Source of the DNA: Dolomedes plantarius
Lineage: Eukaryota; Arthropoda; Arachnida; Araneae; Dolomedidae
Length of the DNA: 64,000 nt
Assembly: GCA_907164885.2 (NCBI GenBank)
Contig: OU015494.1
Location: 3,361,223 to 3,425,222, forward strand
Direction of reading: 5' to 3'
Part shown: positions 23,016 to 34,374 of the stretch, in pieces
How the letters are laid out: every line of letters begins with the position of its first letter
Position numbering within the stretch: the stretch's first letter is position 1
Program-made: the position numbers and the translations under genes
The notes under the pieces: generated by a model
The model's database searches: none
What the model was told of the DNA's origin: nothing
What the model saw: the letters and a program-made list of their open reading frames with translations, nothing else

Positions 23016-23204
23016 TTTGGTTTGTAAAAAAAACTTTATGATTAGCCATTTAATATCAAATTAATTTTAAGTTTCTATATTCAATATTTTTTATAATATA
23101 CTCATTTCAAGTCGGATGATTCTTTTGAAACACCCTGTATATCGCACTTTCTATCTGCGATGATGCTCCATATTTGTATAAACAATTTTTCAGACTCAGA
23201 CTGG

Positions 23205-23238
23205 CCAACACCTTCTCTCCGATGAGAGAAGGCGTTGG
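23205..23238. repeat. 15-bp hairpin
   Basis: CCAACACCTTCTCTC (23205-23219) pairs with 23224-23238 with one mismatch and a 4-base loop. A GATGCTCC/GGAGCATC pair encloses it at longer range. Confidence 0.8.
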
Positions 23239-23239
23239 A

Positions 23240-24906
23240 CTGGCTGACGCATCAAACTGCAATGTTTTTGGTACCAGAGTTCGCGCATCAGGAGCATCTG
23301 GCACAAGTGTAGAAATAAAGAATAATAAATTTAGGAGAATTTTTAACTTACACATTTTTCTAAATTAGGTATGAAAAAGAAATGGCTTCATCTCTTCTGT
23401 ATATATTTATATCACTGATGACATGTTTATTATTATCTTAAGAGATTCTTTTTGATTTTTCAAATGTTATCAGTAGCTAATTTTTTGCAGTTGTGTGATC
23501 TGCATACTGTACCGCTTTACAAAAATGTGTGCCGATGCAGGCCCTGGTCTAATTAGCTCTTTTGCAGAAAAAGTTGACCGTCTTCCTTTCACCGTAATTC
23601 ACTGAATTCCACAAAAGGACGAGGCTTGTTCTAGACAGGTATGGGAAAACTCACCCATCAGTTAAGACAAATATGTTTTCGAGCTCTAATTGCTGTCTCT
23701 CTAATAAGGAAGACTTCAATAATTTCTGATATTCAAAATAAATAAATGGTAACCACAACAATAAAAATCAAGTTACGATCCCAAATGGAATTTTACCATT
23801 CAAATAGCAAACTCATAATTTTTTTAAAAATTTCTAGTTATAATAATTATCGAAGCTCAATTTTAATGGAGTTGATTCTTCGCGAGTTTACTGTTTGAAA
23901 ACTATTTAGTTTGATAAAAAAAAATGACTAATGAATACGTTTATTGTTTTTCTCTCACTATAGTTTTACATAATGCAGTGATATTTTTATAAGAGTATTT
24001 TGACAAGGTAGGACAAAGAATAGGAAACGGGAAATACGTTTACATTCCTCCGAAAATTATAATTTTTTTTCCTCAGCTGTTAAATTCATGCTCCAAATAA
24101 ATATGAAGAGAACTTCTGGTATTCATTCGTTCAATATTTTGTAGCTAAAATTGTAATATACTGAACGTATTTATCTTTGTATGATACAAAGAAGTTATTA
24201 GTTTATCTGTTTTTCATTCTTGTGTTACTGAAGCTCTTGAAGAATTCAAGTTTGTTTGCTTTTGTCTCCTTTTCTCTCGTAAGGGAACTGTTGCCTGCAT
24301 ATATTACCGTACTCTACCGGTTGGGGTTTGAAATTCAGACCTAAATCAATAGCTAGAAAGAAAATTAGGTTGTTACCTGATCAAAAAGTTACACAAAATA
24401 GGCTTAGAAATTGTACTACTAGAAATATTGTCTGAGACTGATTTTTTTTCTGTGGGAATATGTTTATATCATTTGTTGTGAAGACAAAGCGCTTTAAACT
24501 CATATTTTATTATGATAGAAGTTCAGTAATTCTAATTTGAATATAAATTCATTCTCCATTACTTTGGTGTAATTAACTCTGTTTTAGAGATAGTTTTCCT
24601 TTTTCTATTGGTTCCTTTTTTGCATTTATTCTAAAAGTAAGGCTGTTCTCCCCTCTCAAATCTGTGCTAGAAGAAAAATACAGTCTTTTTTGTGTGTTTA
24701 AAATAAGCATATCATTTAATTCAACTTTATACTGTTATATTTAAAAGATTTTCCTTTTTATTTTACCTCTAAATACAGGTCTCAAGAGGTTACAGTCTCA
24801 CTTGTTCTGATGTACGATTTGATCTTCATTGTTTCGAGCAAGAAGCACTTCTTTCTAAACATTCTAGACGAAAATCTCTTTCACCGTTTTCGCATATTTT
24901 CCAAAA
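23240..24906. other. AT-rich intergenic DNA
   Basis: No gene, TIR or repeat recognised. Confidence 0.5.
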
Positions 24907-25056
24907 TACATTCGAACCTCCATATATCGAACTTCCCCATATCGAAATTTTCTATATATATCGAACTCTTAGCAAATCTCCATGTTCATTAGGTAGAAAA
25001 ATTATTCTATATATCGAAAAAATTTCTATTTATCGAAACTTTTTTTCAAGACAAAC

Positions 25057-25093
25057 TGGGAGATTTTATTCCACTTTAGAATAAAATCTCCCA
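25057..25093. repeat. Perfect 15-bp snap-back
   Basis: TGGGAGATTTTATTC (25057-25071) is followed, after 7 bases, by its exact reverse complement (25079-25093). The right arm is the start of the retained Tigger coding fragment, so the left arm looks copied from it. Confidence 0.9.
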
Positions 25094-25226
25094 ATTTTTG
25101 GCATTTGAAACAATACGTCGTGGACTTCAATACGCGGAAAATGTCCCTGATGAAGTTTTTAGTGGACTGAATAAATACGAACCCGCAAAACTGGCTATTC
25201 AGCAAGATATTCGTAGTTTTTTTTAA
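25080..25226 (+). pseudogene. Tigger-type transposase C-terminus
   Basis: The frame, opening after TAG 25077-25079, reads NKISQFLAFETIRRGLQYAE, NVPDEVFSGLNKYE, then KLAIQQDIRSFF and TAA at 25224-25226. Tigger transposases end with an EALEAxETLRxY.EQ helix, a (F)xxLxKLE helix and a QxxIxxFF motif, which this matches in order. No DDE core remains. Confidence 0.72.
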
Positions 25227-25420
25227 AAGAATGTAACTGTGATCATTGTAACCACTGTCTACATTATTGTTTTTTTTAAAGATATATGTAGTACTCCATA
25301 AATCTTTCATATTAATTAATTTTTTAGTTATTAACTTAGTCAGAAATTTGGAGGTTTCCTAGTAAGATTTCCGATTCCAAAAAATTTTTTTTTAGAAAAA
25401 AAAAAAGGTGAAAAAATTGT

Positions 25421-26241
25421 TTAAAGGGAATGATACGAAAGTGTTTAAATATTTCTTGAAGATTTATCAAAATTTGAAAAGAGGAAATTGATTAAATATG
25501 TTTTAAAATGTTTGCGATGGTCAAAAATGAAGAAAATTGTACTTTTATTTAAACCCTTATATCTATTTCTAGTATTTACATAATAATTTTTTTTATACAT
25601 TAAATTAACATTTGAGATAGTTTTATGCTAATTAAAAGTTACATTGTTTATAATTTTTTTAAAAGTGGTATCTTTAAAAGTGGTATTTTTTCTCGGAAAT
25701 ATTTACTATTGAACAGTTAGGTAGACCTTTTTAAAAAACTCTATAAAATATCCCCTTGAAATTTTGCTTAGTTATCAAAATACTTCGTTTGATACTGTGA
25801 ACTTGTTTTTTGATTTTATAACTTGTACCTAAGTATTTTAAAAAAATAGAAACTTTGCCAATCAAAAAAAGCAAATAATTTCCAATAATCATTGGCTAAC
25901 ACAAAAATATCTAGCCAGTTATAAAATAAAAGACAGGTTAACAGTATCAAACGGAGTGTTTTTGATAACCAAGCAAAATTTCCAAGTGATATTTTTAATA
26001 GTTTTTTAAAGTGTACCTAACTGTTCAATAGTAAATTTTTCCGAGAAAAAAATCTTGTTTAAGATGCCACTTAAAAAATTTATGTACAATATTACTATTA
26101 ATTAACATAAAACTATTGTCAAATGTTAATTTAATATATGAAAAATAATTATTATGTAAATACTGGAAATAGATATAAGGATTTAAATAACAGTACAATT
26201 TTCTTTCTTTATGACCATCGCAAACGTCTTGGTCCCCTTAA
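25421..26241. mobile_element. Long inverted-repeat (fold-back) MITE
   Basis: Arms at about 25510-25803 and 25933-26225 are reverse complements over nearly 300 bp with scattered differences. They run from GTTTGCGATGGTC at the outside to TTGATACTGT inside, and weaker complementarity continues to a centre near 25868. TTAA lies at both outer ends (25421-25424 and 26238-26241). The right terminus reads TTAAGGGGACC inward, similar to the MITE at 1312. The left arm has about 75 extra bases near its outer end. No coding capacity. Confidence 0.82.
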
Positions 26242-27176
26242 AGCTATTTGAAAATAAAAGGTAAAAAAAGAATAAATCTGCTAGAAATCCTTTAATCACT
26301 TTCTTCCCAACATTCGTTCAAAAATATGGATAATAAAATTGGGTAACCAGTTTTCAGGCTAAATACATATACTAGTGACAGTTCCAAATGGAATTAGCAT
26401 CCTCCATCCTGAAATGGTTGTGCAAAAACTTCCCACCGTTAGCCATTAGGAAAGCCTTGTATTTTGAATGTGATAGGATGATCCTTCATTGTTAGTACTG
26501 GCATATATATGTTAATAGTTTAGAAATGCTTTAATCTCATTGCGAATGAAGCAGACACAGCAGAATAGTTGAAATTTCAGTAATGAGTTTGTCTACATGC
26601 ACACCACAAAGACTAGTCAGAGAGCCCCACTTCATTCATCATTCAACCACCTTTAGAAGGTAAAAAAATTTCTCTTCATTAATTTGCTGGACAACACACT
26701 CATTATGTATATCTTGACATTAGGTAAGGAATTTTTTTTTCAATCATTGCCGGTCTTAAATGATTCTACATGAATATTATGCCCAGGTTCCGTAACACTA
26801 CTTTTATCCAGATATAAACTCTCCTTGACTTAAACAAAACATTTTAAATATTAATCCGTACCCCTTTAAGGATAAGTCTGAAATAGGGGAAATACTTTCA
26901 GTGATACGTAATCTATTTTTTATGATTTTATACTGTGCTTGACAAGATATTTTGCGTAGCAAGAGTAAACTTTATGCAAACCACAATTTCTTTATAATCA
27001 ATTTTAAGACTCATTTAAACAAATCATTATCATTTTTACATGATACAGTTTGAGGACACATCATACAGTTTGAGCATCCATTATCCGAAAATGTATTCTC
27101 TGAAACGTTCCTAAATCCGATACTCGTCAGCGTCGTTCAGCCGGCACCCCTCCGTGTAATGGGGATCTGATGCTCA
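26242..27176. other. Intergenic DNA
   Basis: No recognised feature up to the copia insertion site. Confidence 0.5.
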
Positions 27177-27181
27177 TTTGG

Positions 27182-27408
27182 TGCTGTAAGTAATCACACT
27201 TCCTTGGTGTATGTTTCGATGTAACTGTAGCAGTTTTTGTATCCTTTCTTTTAGCATACGTTTTGGCAAGTTTTTTTTTTTTGGGGGGGGAGGGGGGTTG
27301 ATACATGATCATGTAATGCTATAGTACCAGGATGTGTTTCAGTTAATTTGTGAATTAAAACTTACTTTCTATTTATTATCGGCCTCTGATTCAATTATTA
27401 TCTTAACA
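27182..27408 (+). repeat. Copia 5' LTR
   Basis: It begins TGCTGTAAGTAATCACAC and ends TTATCTTAACA, and matches the 3' LTR along its length apart from a T/G-tract expansion (about 27271-27297) and base changes. Divergence of several percent indicates an old insertion. Confidence 0.9.
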
Positions 27409-27442
27409 GCAGAGCGTGATTCCGAAATTGAACACGCTAGGG

Positions 27443-28149
27443 CAGGCCCTGATTTTCCATTAGGCCCAGTAGGCTCGGGCCTAGGGGCCCCCCAAAATTT
27501 TTATTTTAAAAGAAAAAATTAACAATTCAATTTTTTTTATTTTACCTTTTTTAATAGCAATTTTTTTATATATCTTTACAAATTTGATTGATAGGTTCGT
27601 CATATGTATAGTTATATGTATAGTTCATCATATGAGGCGTTGAAAGGCAAAGTGGTATAAGTCACATTTTCAACTTTTTTCATTTGGGGGGCAAATATGT
27701 AATCTCCATGTACAATTTATAGTGGAATTGCAAATAGTTATTATTTTCAATATTGTAATAATTGTTATGAATTATAATTTGTTCAATTTATGGTGGAATT
27801 TTTTGTAGTTTTTGCAGTTAAACTCTTTTGACTTACACCACTTGACTTACCGACTTACACCACTTTGCCTTTCACCGCTTCATATGTATGTTATAGTGTA
27901 TATAAGGGATTAATAAGGTTTTCTGGTTGCATTGTATTGGTATTTTAATGATGAAGTTAATATGTTGTATTGCTTTTTGTTATTTGATAATGTTCTAGGC
28001 TTCTACGCTTCAAATAGCCAATTCTTGGTAAAATGGTACTTTCACAATGATTCATGATTATTTTTTGTATGTGTCAATTTTGGAAAATTTACACCCACAT
28101 CAGTGTCAGGGTTGTGCCTCTGGTCAAGAAATTTCTAAATCGGGCCCTG
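27443..28149. mobile_element. hAT MITE in copia leader
   Basis: An exact 8-bp duplication CGCTAGGG (27435-27442 and 28150-28157) flanks ends CAGGCCCTGATTTTC and, from the right, CAGGGCCCGATTTAG. Inside, a pair of inverted segments built on GAAAGGCAAAGTGG (about 27625-27680 and 27830-27895) can fold. No transposase. Removing it restores the copia leader. Confidence 0.9.
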
Positions 28150-28217
28150 CGCTAGGGGTGAAGACTGTGATGAAGTGACCTTTTATTTTGTTGCTTTGAA
28201 TCGAAGTGAAAGTGGAA

Positions 28218-30108
28218 ATGGCGGCACGTGATGAAAATATAAAGTACAGTGTCGAATCGTTTAGTGGTAAAAATTTTGTATTGTGGAAGCTATGTTTCTT
28301 GTGAAGGATCTTGATATATAGCACCTCTGCTAGAAGAGCGTTACATCTCAAATTAGCCATATTTTCAGGAAGAGCTAAAGAAGATGTATGCCGACATTTC
28401 ATTTCTTGTTTTATGAATGCCTCTGATAATTTCGGGAAACTTATTGTTCGAATCACTTCGGAAGACAAAAATATATACTATTAAAGTAGTTTTCAATTTT
28501 TAAAGCCTGATTTTGAATTTTAATTGCAAGATATAGCCCTCTTCTAGTAACCTCATTTTGTCAACATGGACTGAAAAGCTTGAGGGAATACTGTCATATC
28601 TCTATGCTAATGCACAATCTATCTAAACTTTTCACAATATAAAGAAAAAACCTTGATAACATGAACAGCAGGTTAGGAAAAAAATACAAATTTATTTTCC
28701 AAATAAAAACATTTCTTTTCCAAATAAAATTTAATGAACATTTTTATCACAGGAACATATTAATACAACAACATTAGGCACTGACAAAAATTTTATTTTC
28801 ATTCTTCGCGCATGAACAAGTCCGCCCTCCTAGTTGTGGAAGAGGGTAATAAGTGCCATCTAGGAAATTGTGTTGGTACTAGGCTTAAAACATTATTCGA
28901 GAGTGAGAAGCACTTCTTATAGAGCATTGTGGTGCAATTATCTCCAAATCGAAAATTTCGGAGATGTGACACTCTTCTAGCAGAGTATACTTAGAGAAGG
29001 TGATGGAAATAAAGAAGTGGAGATTAAGGAAGCGAAGACAGCATGCGCTCTACTGCTAACCCTTTTGGATGACACCATGTTAGCGACTATGGCTACAGGA
29101 CCATAGGACCATAGGAACAATTGGCTAACTGTGTTGCCTAGGCCAACGCCTTCATACACAGATATTTCAGAAGAATGTCAGCGGAGAGCAGAAGTACCAC
29201 TGAAATGAGTATTGAAAGTTCGAAGAATAGCATCATCAGTTCAGAAAAATGCAACACAAAAAGTGAAACAGAGAGTCTTTTGGTCAGACTTGGTGGGTGA
29301 AAAGAAGAGTTTTCTATGGTTGTCTCCAGGATCCTCGAATTGATTCGTTGATGGGGGTGGAGTCAATGGCAGTCTGTAAGCTGGATTGACTTGATAGTTT
29401 TTTTAAATTTAAATGACGAGGACAAACAAAAAGTATGGCTACAGGAACAAATATGGACCAGTCTAAAACTGAAATATTCAAATACTAGTGCAGTGAGTCA
29501 CATTTTAGTGCGAAAGAAACACACGATTTTGCAGAAACGCCGGGAATTGCAGTATGAAGGAACTGTTAGCTACCGTGAATGAATTAAGATTTGGTAAAAG
29601 AAATGGACGTGGTTATTTATCTGTTAATATCTCTACCCGCCGAATAGAATGAAGTTAAAGCTACGATTGAAAACCAGCCGAATGACACTTTAGATTTTTT
29701 AACTTTGGATTTTTTTATGCAAAGACTTTTAAATGCCGAAGCATTGAAATTCAAGAGAAATCCCAAAATTGTTCATGCTCGTGCTCCTGTTTCGAATGAT
29801 AATATAGCTTTTATTGCAGAGGAGCATGACATTATTTGTCCCAAATGTAAAACCATCCCCAGGTTTTGCAAAATGAAAACAGTTTGCTTTCACGGTAAAC
29901 GTCCTGGCCATTTTAAAAGAGACTGTAGAGTTAGACAAAAAGCAGAATCCAAAGAATCGGCGAGCAGTTGAAGGTTTTCTGCTGGATTCCAGAGCGTCCG
30001 CACATATGTTCAGTAAAGGTGAGTGTTTCGAAGAAATTAAACCATTTTCTGGAACTGTTACCTGTACCTCTAAAAATGATGTTTCGAAGATAGAAGGTAT
30101 TGGCAACA
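28218..30108 (+). pseudogene. Copia gag-protease region, decayed
   Basis: ATG 28218 opens with MAARDENIKYSVESFSGKNF and VLWK, the usual copia gag start (xFxGxNFxxWK), then hits a stop within 30 codons. A later piece, EAKTACALLLTLLDD (about 29025-29075), fits the central gag. At 29705-29971 a basic segment ends in a zinc knuckle, CFHGKRPGHFKRDC, that has lost one cysteine. Directly after it DSRASAH (about 29985) replaces the protease DSGAS(x)H motif. Multiple stops and shifts, and an unrecognisable stretch at 28500-28990, show it is dead. Confidence 0.8.
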
Positions 30109-30121
30109 TACCTGGAACATT

Positions 30122-30346
30122 TTTTTTTCAATGCGGAGGCACTTGTTGTCAAACATTCGCCTATACTACGCCGCAATTTTACTGCCCATTTTATTGTGGG
30201 GGGGGCACCATATAGGCGGACAGCATTACCCCCCATGAAGGGACGACACGAATGGAGGCATTTTTCGTGGCGCGACGCCAGGATTCGATCTGAGCACCCT
30301 CAGCACCGAAAACCAGCGCGCTGTACCACTGGGCCGCCACAAGCCC
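30122..30346 (-). mobile_element. tRNA-derived SINE in copia pol
   Basis: A 13-bp duplication TACCTGGAACATT flanks it (30109-30121 and 30347-30359). On the minus strand the 5' part carries an A-box-like CCCAGTGGTACAGCG and a B box AGATCGAATCC, spaced as in tRNA. The 3' end is an A-run next to the target. Body 225 bp. It inserted between protease and the GAG-pre-integrase domain and happens to keep the plus-strand frame open. Confidence 0.88.
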
Positions 30347-30359
30347 TACCTGGAACATT

Positions 30360-31050
30360 GCATGGTAGAAAAATAACTCTAACAGAGGTGTTATATGTAC
30401 CTGAGCTGAATGGTCAATTAATATATGTTAAGAACATTCAAAAAGTAGGTTACAGTGGGATTTTTGAGAATGACAGAGCTGTTATTGAAAAATATGATGA
30501 GAAGCTTGAAATTGCTTGGCTCAATAACAAAGGACAGTATATAAGCGAATTTAAACCCGTTAAAGCTTCGACTGTATATATTATGAATAACAATGCAGAA
30601 CTGTGGCATAGGAACATGGGGCACACATCTACAAAAGTTCTACAGGAAATGGGCTCGCCAATTTCTGAGTCCTTATCCAGTTTTTGTGAAGATTGTGTCA
30701 CTGCAAAACATTCTAATACTCCGGTGAGCAATGGTCCTAGAAATCGAGATCATATGCCAATGAGAATGGTTCCCAGTGACATCTGTGGTCCTACTTATTC
30801 ACTCACTAGAGAGGGTGAAAGGTATTTCGTTTCAATTATAGATGATCATTCAAGTTTTTGTGAATTACATCTTCTAAAACACAAATGTGATATTGTTTAG
30901 GTTTTTAAGCTGTTCATCAAACAGAATCATGGCCTTTATAAAATTAGGTGTGAAAATGCCAAAGAGTATGTGTCAGGTGAACCAGCCCGTCACTGCAAGA
31001 AAAAGGGCGTTCTGATAGAACCTTCTCCACCATATTCATATCTTCTAAAT
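30360..31050 (+). pseudogene. Copia integrase N-terminal region
   Basis: The frame carries the GAG-pre-integrase region (VLYVPELNGQLIYVKNIQ), then the HHCC zinc finger, LWHRNMGHTS and CEDC. The first catalytic aspartates of the integrase core follow (DICGP, then FVSIIDDHS). A TAG at 30898-30900 interrupts it, after which the same frame continues (VFKLFIKQNHGLYKIRCEN) up to the hAT insertion at 31051. The remainder of the integrase resumes at 37571. Confidence 0.85.
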
Positions 31051-32062
31051 CAGGGGTGGCCAAAGCGGCGACCGCGTAACTATTCCTAGTCGACCGCCTG
31101 TCTGATATGTAAACATCTCAATTCCTCCTCTCAGATATCATGCGAGACAAACCGTCCGACAAAGACGACGCGCTACAATCTCGAAGTTATTCGATCATCG
31201 GCGCCAGGCTCTCTCTAAAACCCGACGAGTAAAACAAGTGTTGACTTGTAGGTTATATTATACTCACGTGGCGACCATAGCGCATAGCGGACGTGTGTGT
31301 GTGGACATTTCGGGTTTTAGAAATCGCATTTCGCTACAATCAGCTATCTTCGATTCTACAGGAAGTCTCATCACCTAACGGTGGTTATTTAATACGGTTC
31401 AGTTTCGACGTGTTTGTATCGATCATAACGAAAGTTACCAGGAATGACAGTAGCCATCATTTCATGTAAGCTTCTGCTTTTTTACCATGCTCTTTTATTT
31501 AATTTAATTTTTTTTATTTATTTTAGTTTTTTCTACCCACAATGAGTCCCCAGACAAATTCCAAGACGTTGAAATATTCCCCTAATAGTTGCCGTGTTCT
31601 GTGTATGGATCTGTCATGTAACGCTTCCGGAGCGACCGCTTCATAAATATATCAGCCTATGGCCTCCATTTTGTTTTATGAGTTAGGCTTAACAAGTTAA
31701 AAGTAAAGTTTAAAAAGATTATTTGCTATCTGAACCCAAATAATTTTAATTAAAACAACGTAATATCGACACAAATCAACTTTATTTCGATTTTTAGACG
31801 GCTGTAATACAAGTATTCATTTTATATACTCATAACTTGGAAATGTAAACACGAGTGAGTCATTCATTCACCGTGATTCATTCATCATCCTTAATTTAAG
31901 AAAATTGAATCAGAGAATCTTCTCCACAATATAACAGTTTTTCATTATATTATTATTTTAATATAGTATATACAGTGGACGCTCGTTAATTCGAACTCAA
32001 AGGTTCTCAGAAAAAAGTTCGAATTATCCGAAGTTCGAATTATCCGATGTTAAGAGAAAATA

Positions 32063-33507
32063 CACTCATGGACAAAAAAATTAGCGCACCAAGAAGGGGT
32101 CGTCAAAATGAAACGAAATTTTACATACGTAATGACTTCTTTGATATAAGTAAATGATAAGAAAATCAAAGAAAAAGGATAATTTATTTCAGAGAAAAAG
32201 GCAAAAGAACGGAGGAGTTAATACTTCGTTGGACCCCCTCTAGCGCGAATGCACGATGGGGCATTGAGTCATACGATCGGGCATTGATCGGTCATACGAT
32301 CGGGCATTGAGTCATACAAGTTCTGTATGATGTCTTGAGACATTTCGTTCCATATTTGCTGTAACCTTGCCTCTAGTTCGTTCAAACTCGTGGGATGCCC
32401 AACTCGTCGTCCCAAATGATCCCAGATATGCTCGATTGGAGACAAATCTGGCGATCGGGCAGGCCAAGGAAGGGTAGTAACAGTGCGGAGACAGTCTTGT
32501 GACACCCTTGCCGTATGAGGCCGAGCATTGTCTTGTTGAAATATGGCTCCTGGGAGCCGTTGCATGAGTGGCAACACATGTGGTTGCAGGATTTCATGAA
32601 CATACTGCTGGGCTGTCATGGTGCCACGGAACAATACTAGGGGTGACCGTGTATTGTAGGCAATGGCACCCCATACCATCACACCAGCTGTGGGAGCGAT
32701 GTGTCGCTGTACAGAAAAGGCAGGATTGAAGCGTTCATCACGGGCTCTCCACACACGAACACGATTGTCATCACTGCCGAGATTGAATCTGGATTCGTCG
32801 CTAAAGACGACCTGGTTCCATTCCGCTGCAGTCCAGTTTCCTCGTGCGCGGCAAAACTCCAACGGAGGAGTCGATGGGTGGGCGTCAAGGGCAGCACACG
32901 TAATGGGCGCCGCGATACCAACTGTCCTTCATCCAGGCGCCTTCGTATGGTTCGAGAAGACACAGGGGCCACTAGTGAAGGTGCTACCTGTGCCTGGATG
33001 GCGGCCGATGAAGCAGTTGGCTGTACGCGTGCATTTCTTACGATGTGGCGGTCTTCTCGACGACTGGTCTGTCGAGGGCGTCCTGAGCGTAGTCTTCGTG
33101 TACATGACATCTCTCGGGTCCACTGGTCCCAACACCTCCTCACAACACAATAAGAGCGGCGTAATTGACGAGCTACTCGCCTAGCTGACCACCCAGCTTC
33201 CATCATCCCGATGATTCTCCCCCTCTCAAACTGCGACAACTGCTTATATTGTCTTCGAACACGGCGTAATGGCATGTCTATCTCAGCTCTTCCTTTGTAA
33301 ATGATTCAACACTCTCAAACAAGCTTTGGTTACCTGTTTTATACTCCACAGAGTACGATGTTCAACGCCCCCTACCGGGTATACGTAATGCGCAATCACG
33401 CTGCATTTCTAATCATTTGCATATCTCCCCGACATGTACCTTCATCGCAAGTTTCGTTACGATCCCGCAATTATTTCTTGGTGTGCTAATTTTTTTGTCC
33501 ATGAGTG
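32063..33507 (-). mobile_element. Tc1 transposon, nearly intact
   Basis: TA flanks it (32061-32062 and 33508-33509). The TIRs CACTCATGGACAAAAAAATT match from both ends for over 30 bp with one difference (AGCGCACC against AGCACACC). At 1445 bp it has normal Tc1 length. Its transposase (minus) is disrupted by one frameshift and a small C-terminal repeat. It is the least decayed DNA transposon in the window, and the youngest layer of the copia > hAT > Tigger > Tc1 nest. Confidence 0.92.
32218..33275 (-). pseudogene. Tc1 transposase, single frameshift
   Basis: ATG at 33275 starts MPLRRVRRQYKQLSQFERGR. The paired helix-turn-helix (ARRVARQLRRS, VVRRCWDQW), the GRPRQTSRRED linker and the catalytic blocks VVFSDESRF (D), FQQDNARPHTAR (D) and RSPDLSPIEHIWD (E) are all present. 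One base appears lost near 32859-32864, moving the second half (from EFCRARGNWTAAEWNQVVF) into another frame. Near the C-terminus a segment of about 20 bp (ATGCCCGATCGTATGA) is present nearly three times, creating an early stop at 32269. The original end GGPTKY survives at 32218-32237 in another frame. Length would be about 340 residues, normal for Tc1. Confidence 0.92.
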
Positions 33508-33687
33508 TATATAACTTTAAATGTGTATCACTGAAGAAGAAACTCTTCTAGTATGTATAACCTCAGAAAATATATTATACTATGTTATCTAAAATTAAAC
33601 ATATTAAAAAGCAATACAGACTTACCTTTATCATAAAATGAAGCAGAAGATATGCAGTAGAAAGTAAACTTTTATTAAAAATATGAA

Positions 33688-34374
33688 TTACACTTTGGGG
33701 AAAAACTGTAAAATGGATGTTTGGTTCTGTTTATGATGCCTACATTGTTCAACCAGCTTCTCGATTTGAAGTAAACATTTCAATTCATTTTCAGAGGAAG
33801 GTTCCATCTGAATAAATGCTTTCAGAGGTTTAATAGAGTCCATTATGGCTTTTTCCATTATGGCCTCATTAAAAATATGTTGCGGCAGGTAAGTAGAGAA
33901 AAGCCCTGGCAGTTTCCTACCGAAATTAGTGCATACGTCTTCGTTTGCATCAGAGCTTTGACTACATACAGTTTGATAAGAAATATTGTGCCTTGACTTA
34001 AATCGAGAAAGCCATCCATCACTGCATTTAAAATCTTCAATACCCATTCGACTTGCCAATTCATCAGCCTTCGTCAGCCCTAGGGGTCCATTTATCGGAA
34101 ATTTTCGAGATCTAACATCATGGAATCATAGCAGTAGAGCTTTTTCTAGAACTTCTTGGGACGCATTTCCCATGCATTTCCTTCCTCTAGCAAATTTTGA
34201 TTTTTCCCGTGAATCTAAAATTGACTCCTTGTTTTTCAAATTAGTTGACAAGGCATTTTTTTAAATTCCATAGTCAGCTGCTAACTTTGTTTTAAATTCG
34301 TTATTCTCTACTTTCTTTAAAATTTCTACCTTTGTCTCCAAAGTTAGGGTTTTGTACTTTCCACGTGTAGACAT
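33688..34374 (-). pseudogene. Tigger transposase, internally deleted
   Basis: From ATG 34374 it reads MSTRGKYKTLTLETKVEILK, the first helix-turn-helix of CENP-B/Tigger proteins. The second DNA-binding domain follows (DGWLSRFKSRHNISYQTVCS). After FGRKLPGLFSTY it jumps to the C-terminal tail (MDSIKPLKAFIQME, then LLQIEKLVEQC, ending TSILQFFPKV at 33688). The whole DDE catalytic core is deleted. Stops occur after AADYGI and near 34125. Confidence 0.85.

Larger units (their letters stand above)
20807..23137 (+). mobile_element. Composite mariner enclosing PIN-like gene fragment
   Basis: TA flanks both ends (20805-20806 and 23138-23139). The TIRs are CAGGGTGTTTCAAAAAGAAC on the left and CAGGGTGTTTCAAAAGAATC from the right. 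A mariner transposase start (ATG 20979, MATVQQKS) lies near the left end and its C-terminus near the right (22902-23015). The catalytic middle is gone. In its place are a second diverged copy of the mariner 5' region (about 21013-21169) and a minus-strand gene fragment with a PIN/FEN1-like domain. At 2331 bp the element is nearly twice normal mariner length. Confidence 0.82.
24909..25226 (+). mobile_element. Pogo/Tigger element remnant
   Basis: After TA at 24907-24908 the sequence CATTCGAACCTCCATATATC and repeated ATATCGAA motifs follow, the usual look of pogo/Tigger termini. A Tigger-type transposase C-terminus follows within 170 bp, so most of the element was deleted. The right-hand TIR was not found. 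Confidence 0.7.

Noticed and set aside
30100..30900. Single 266-residue protein
   Set aside because: Its first third is an antisense SINE with target-site duplications; only the rest is copia integrase.
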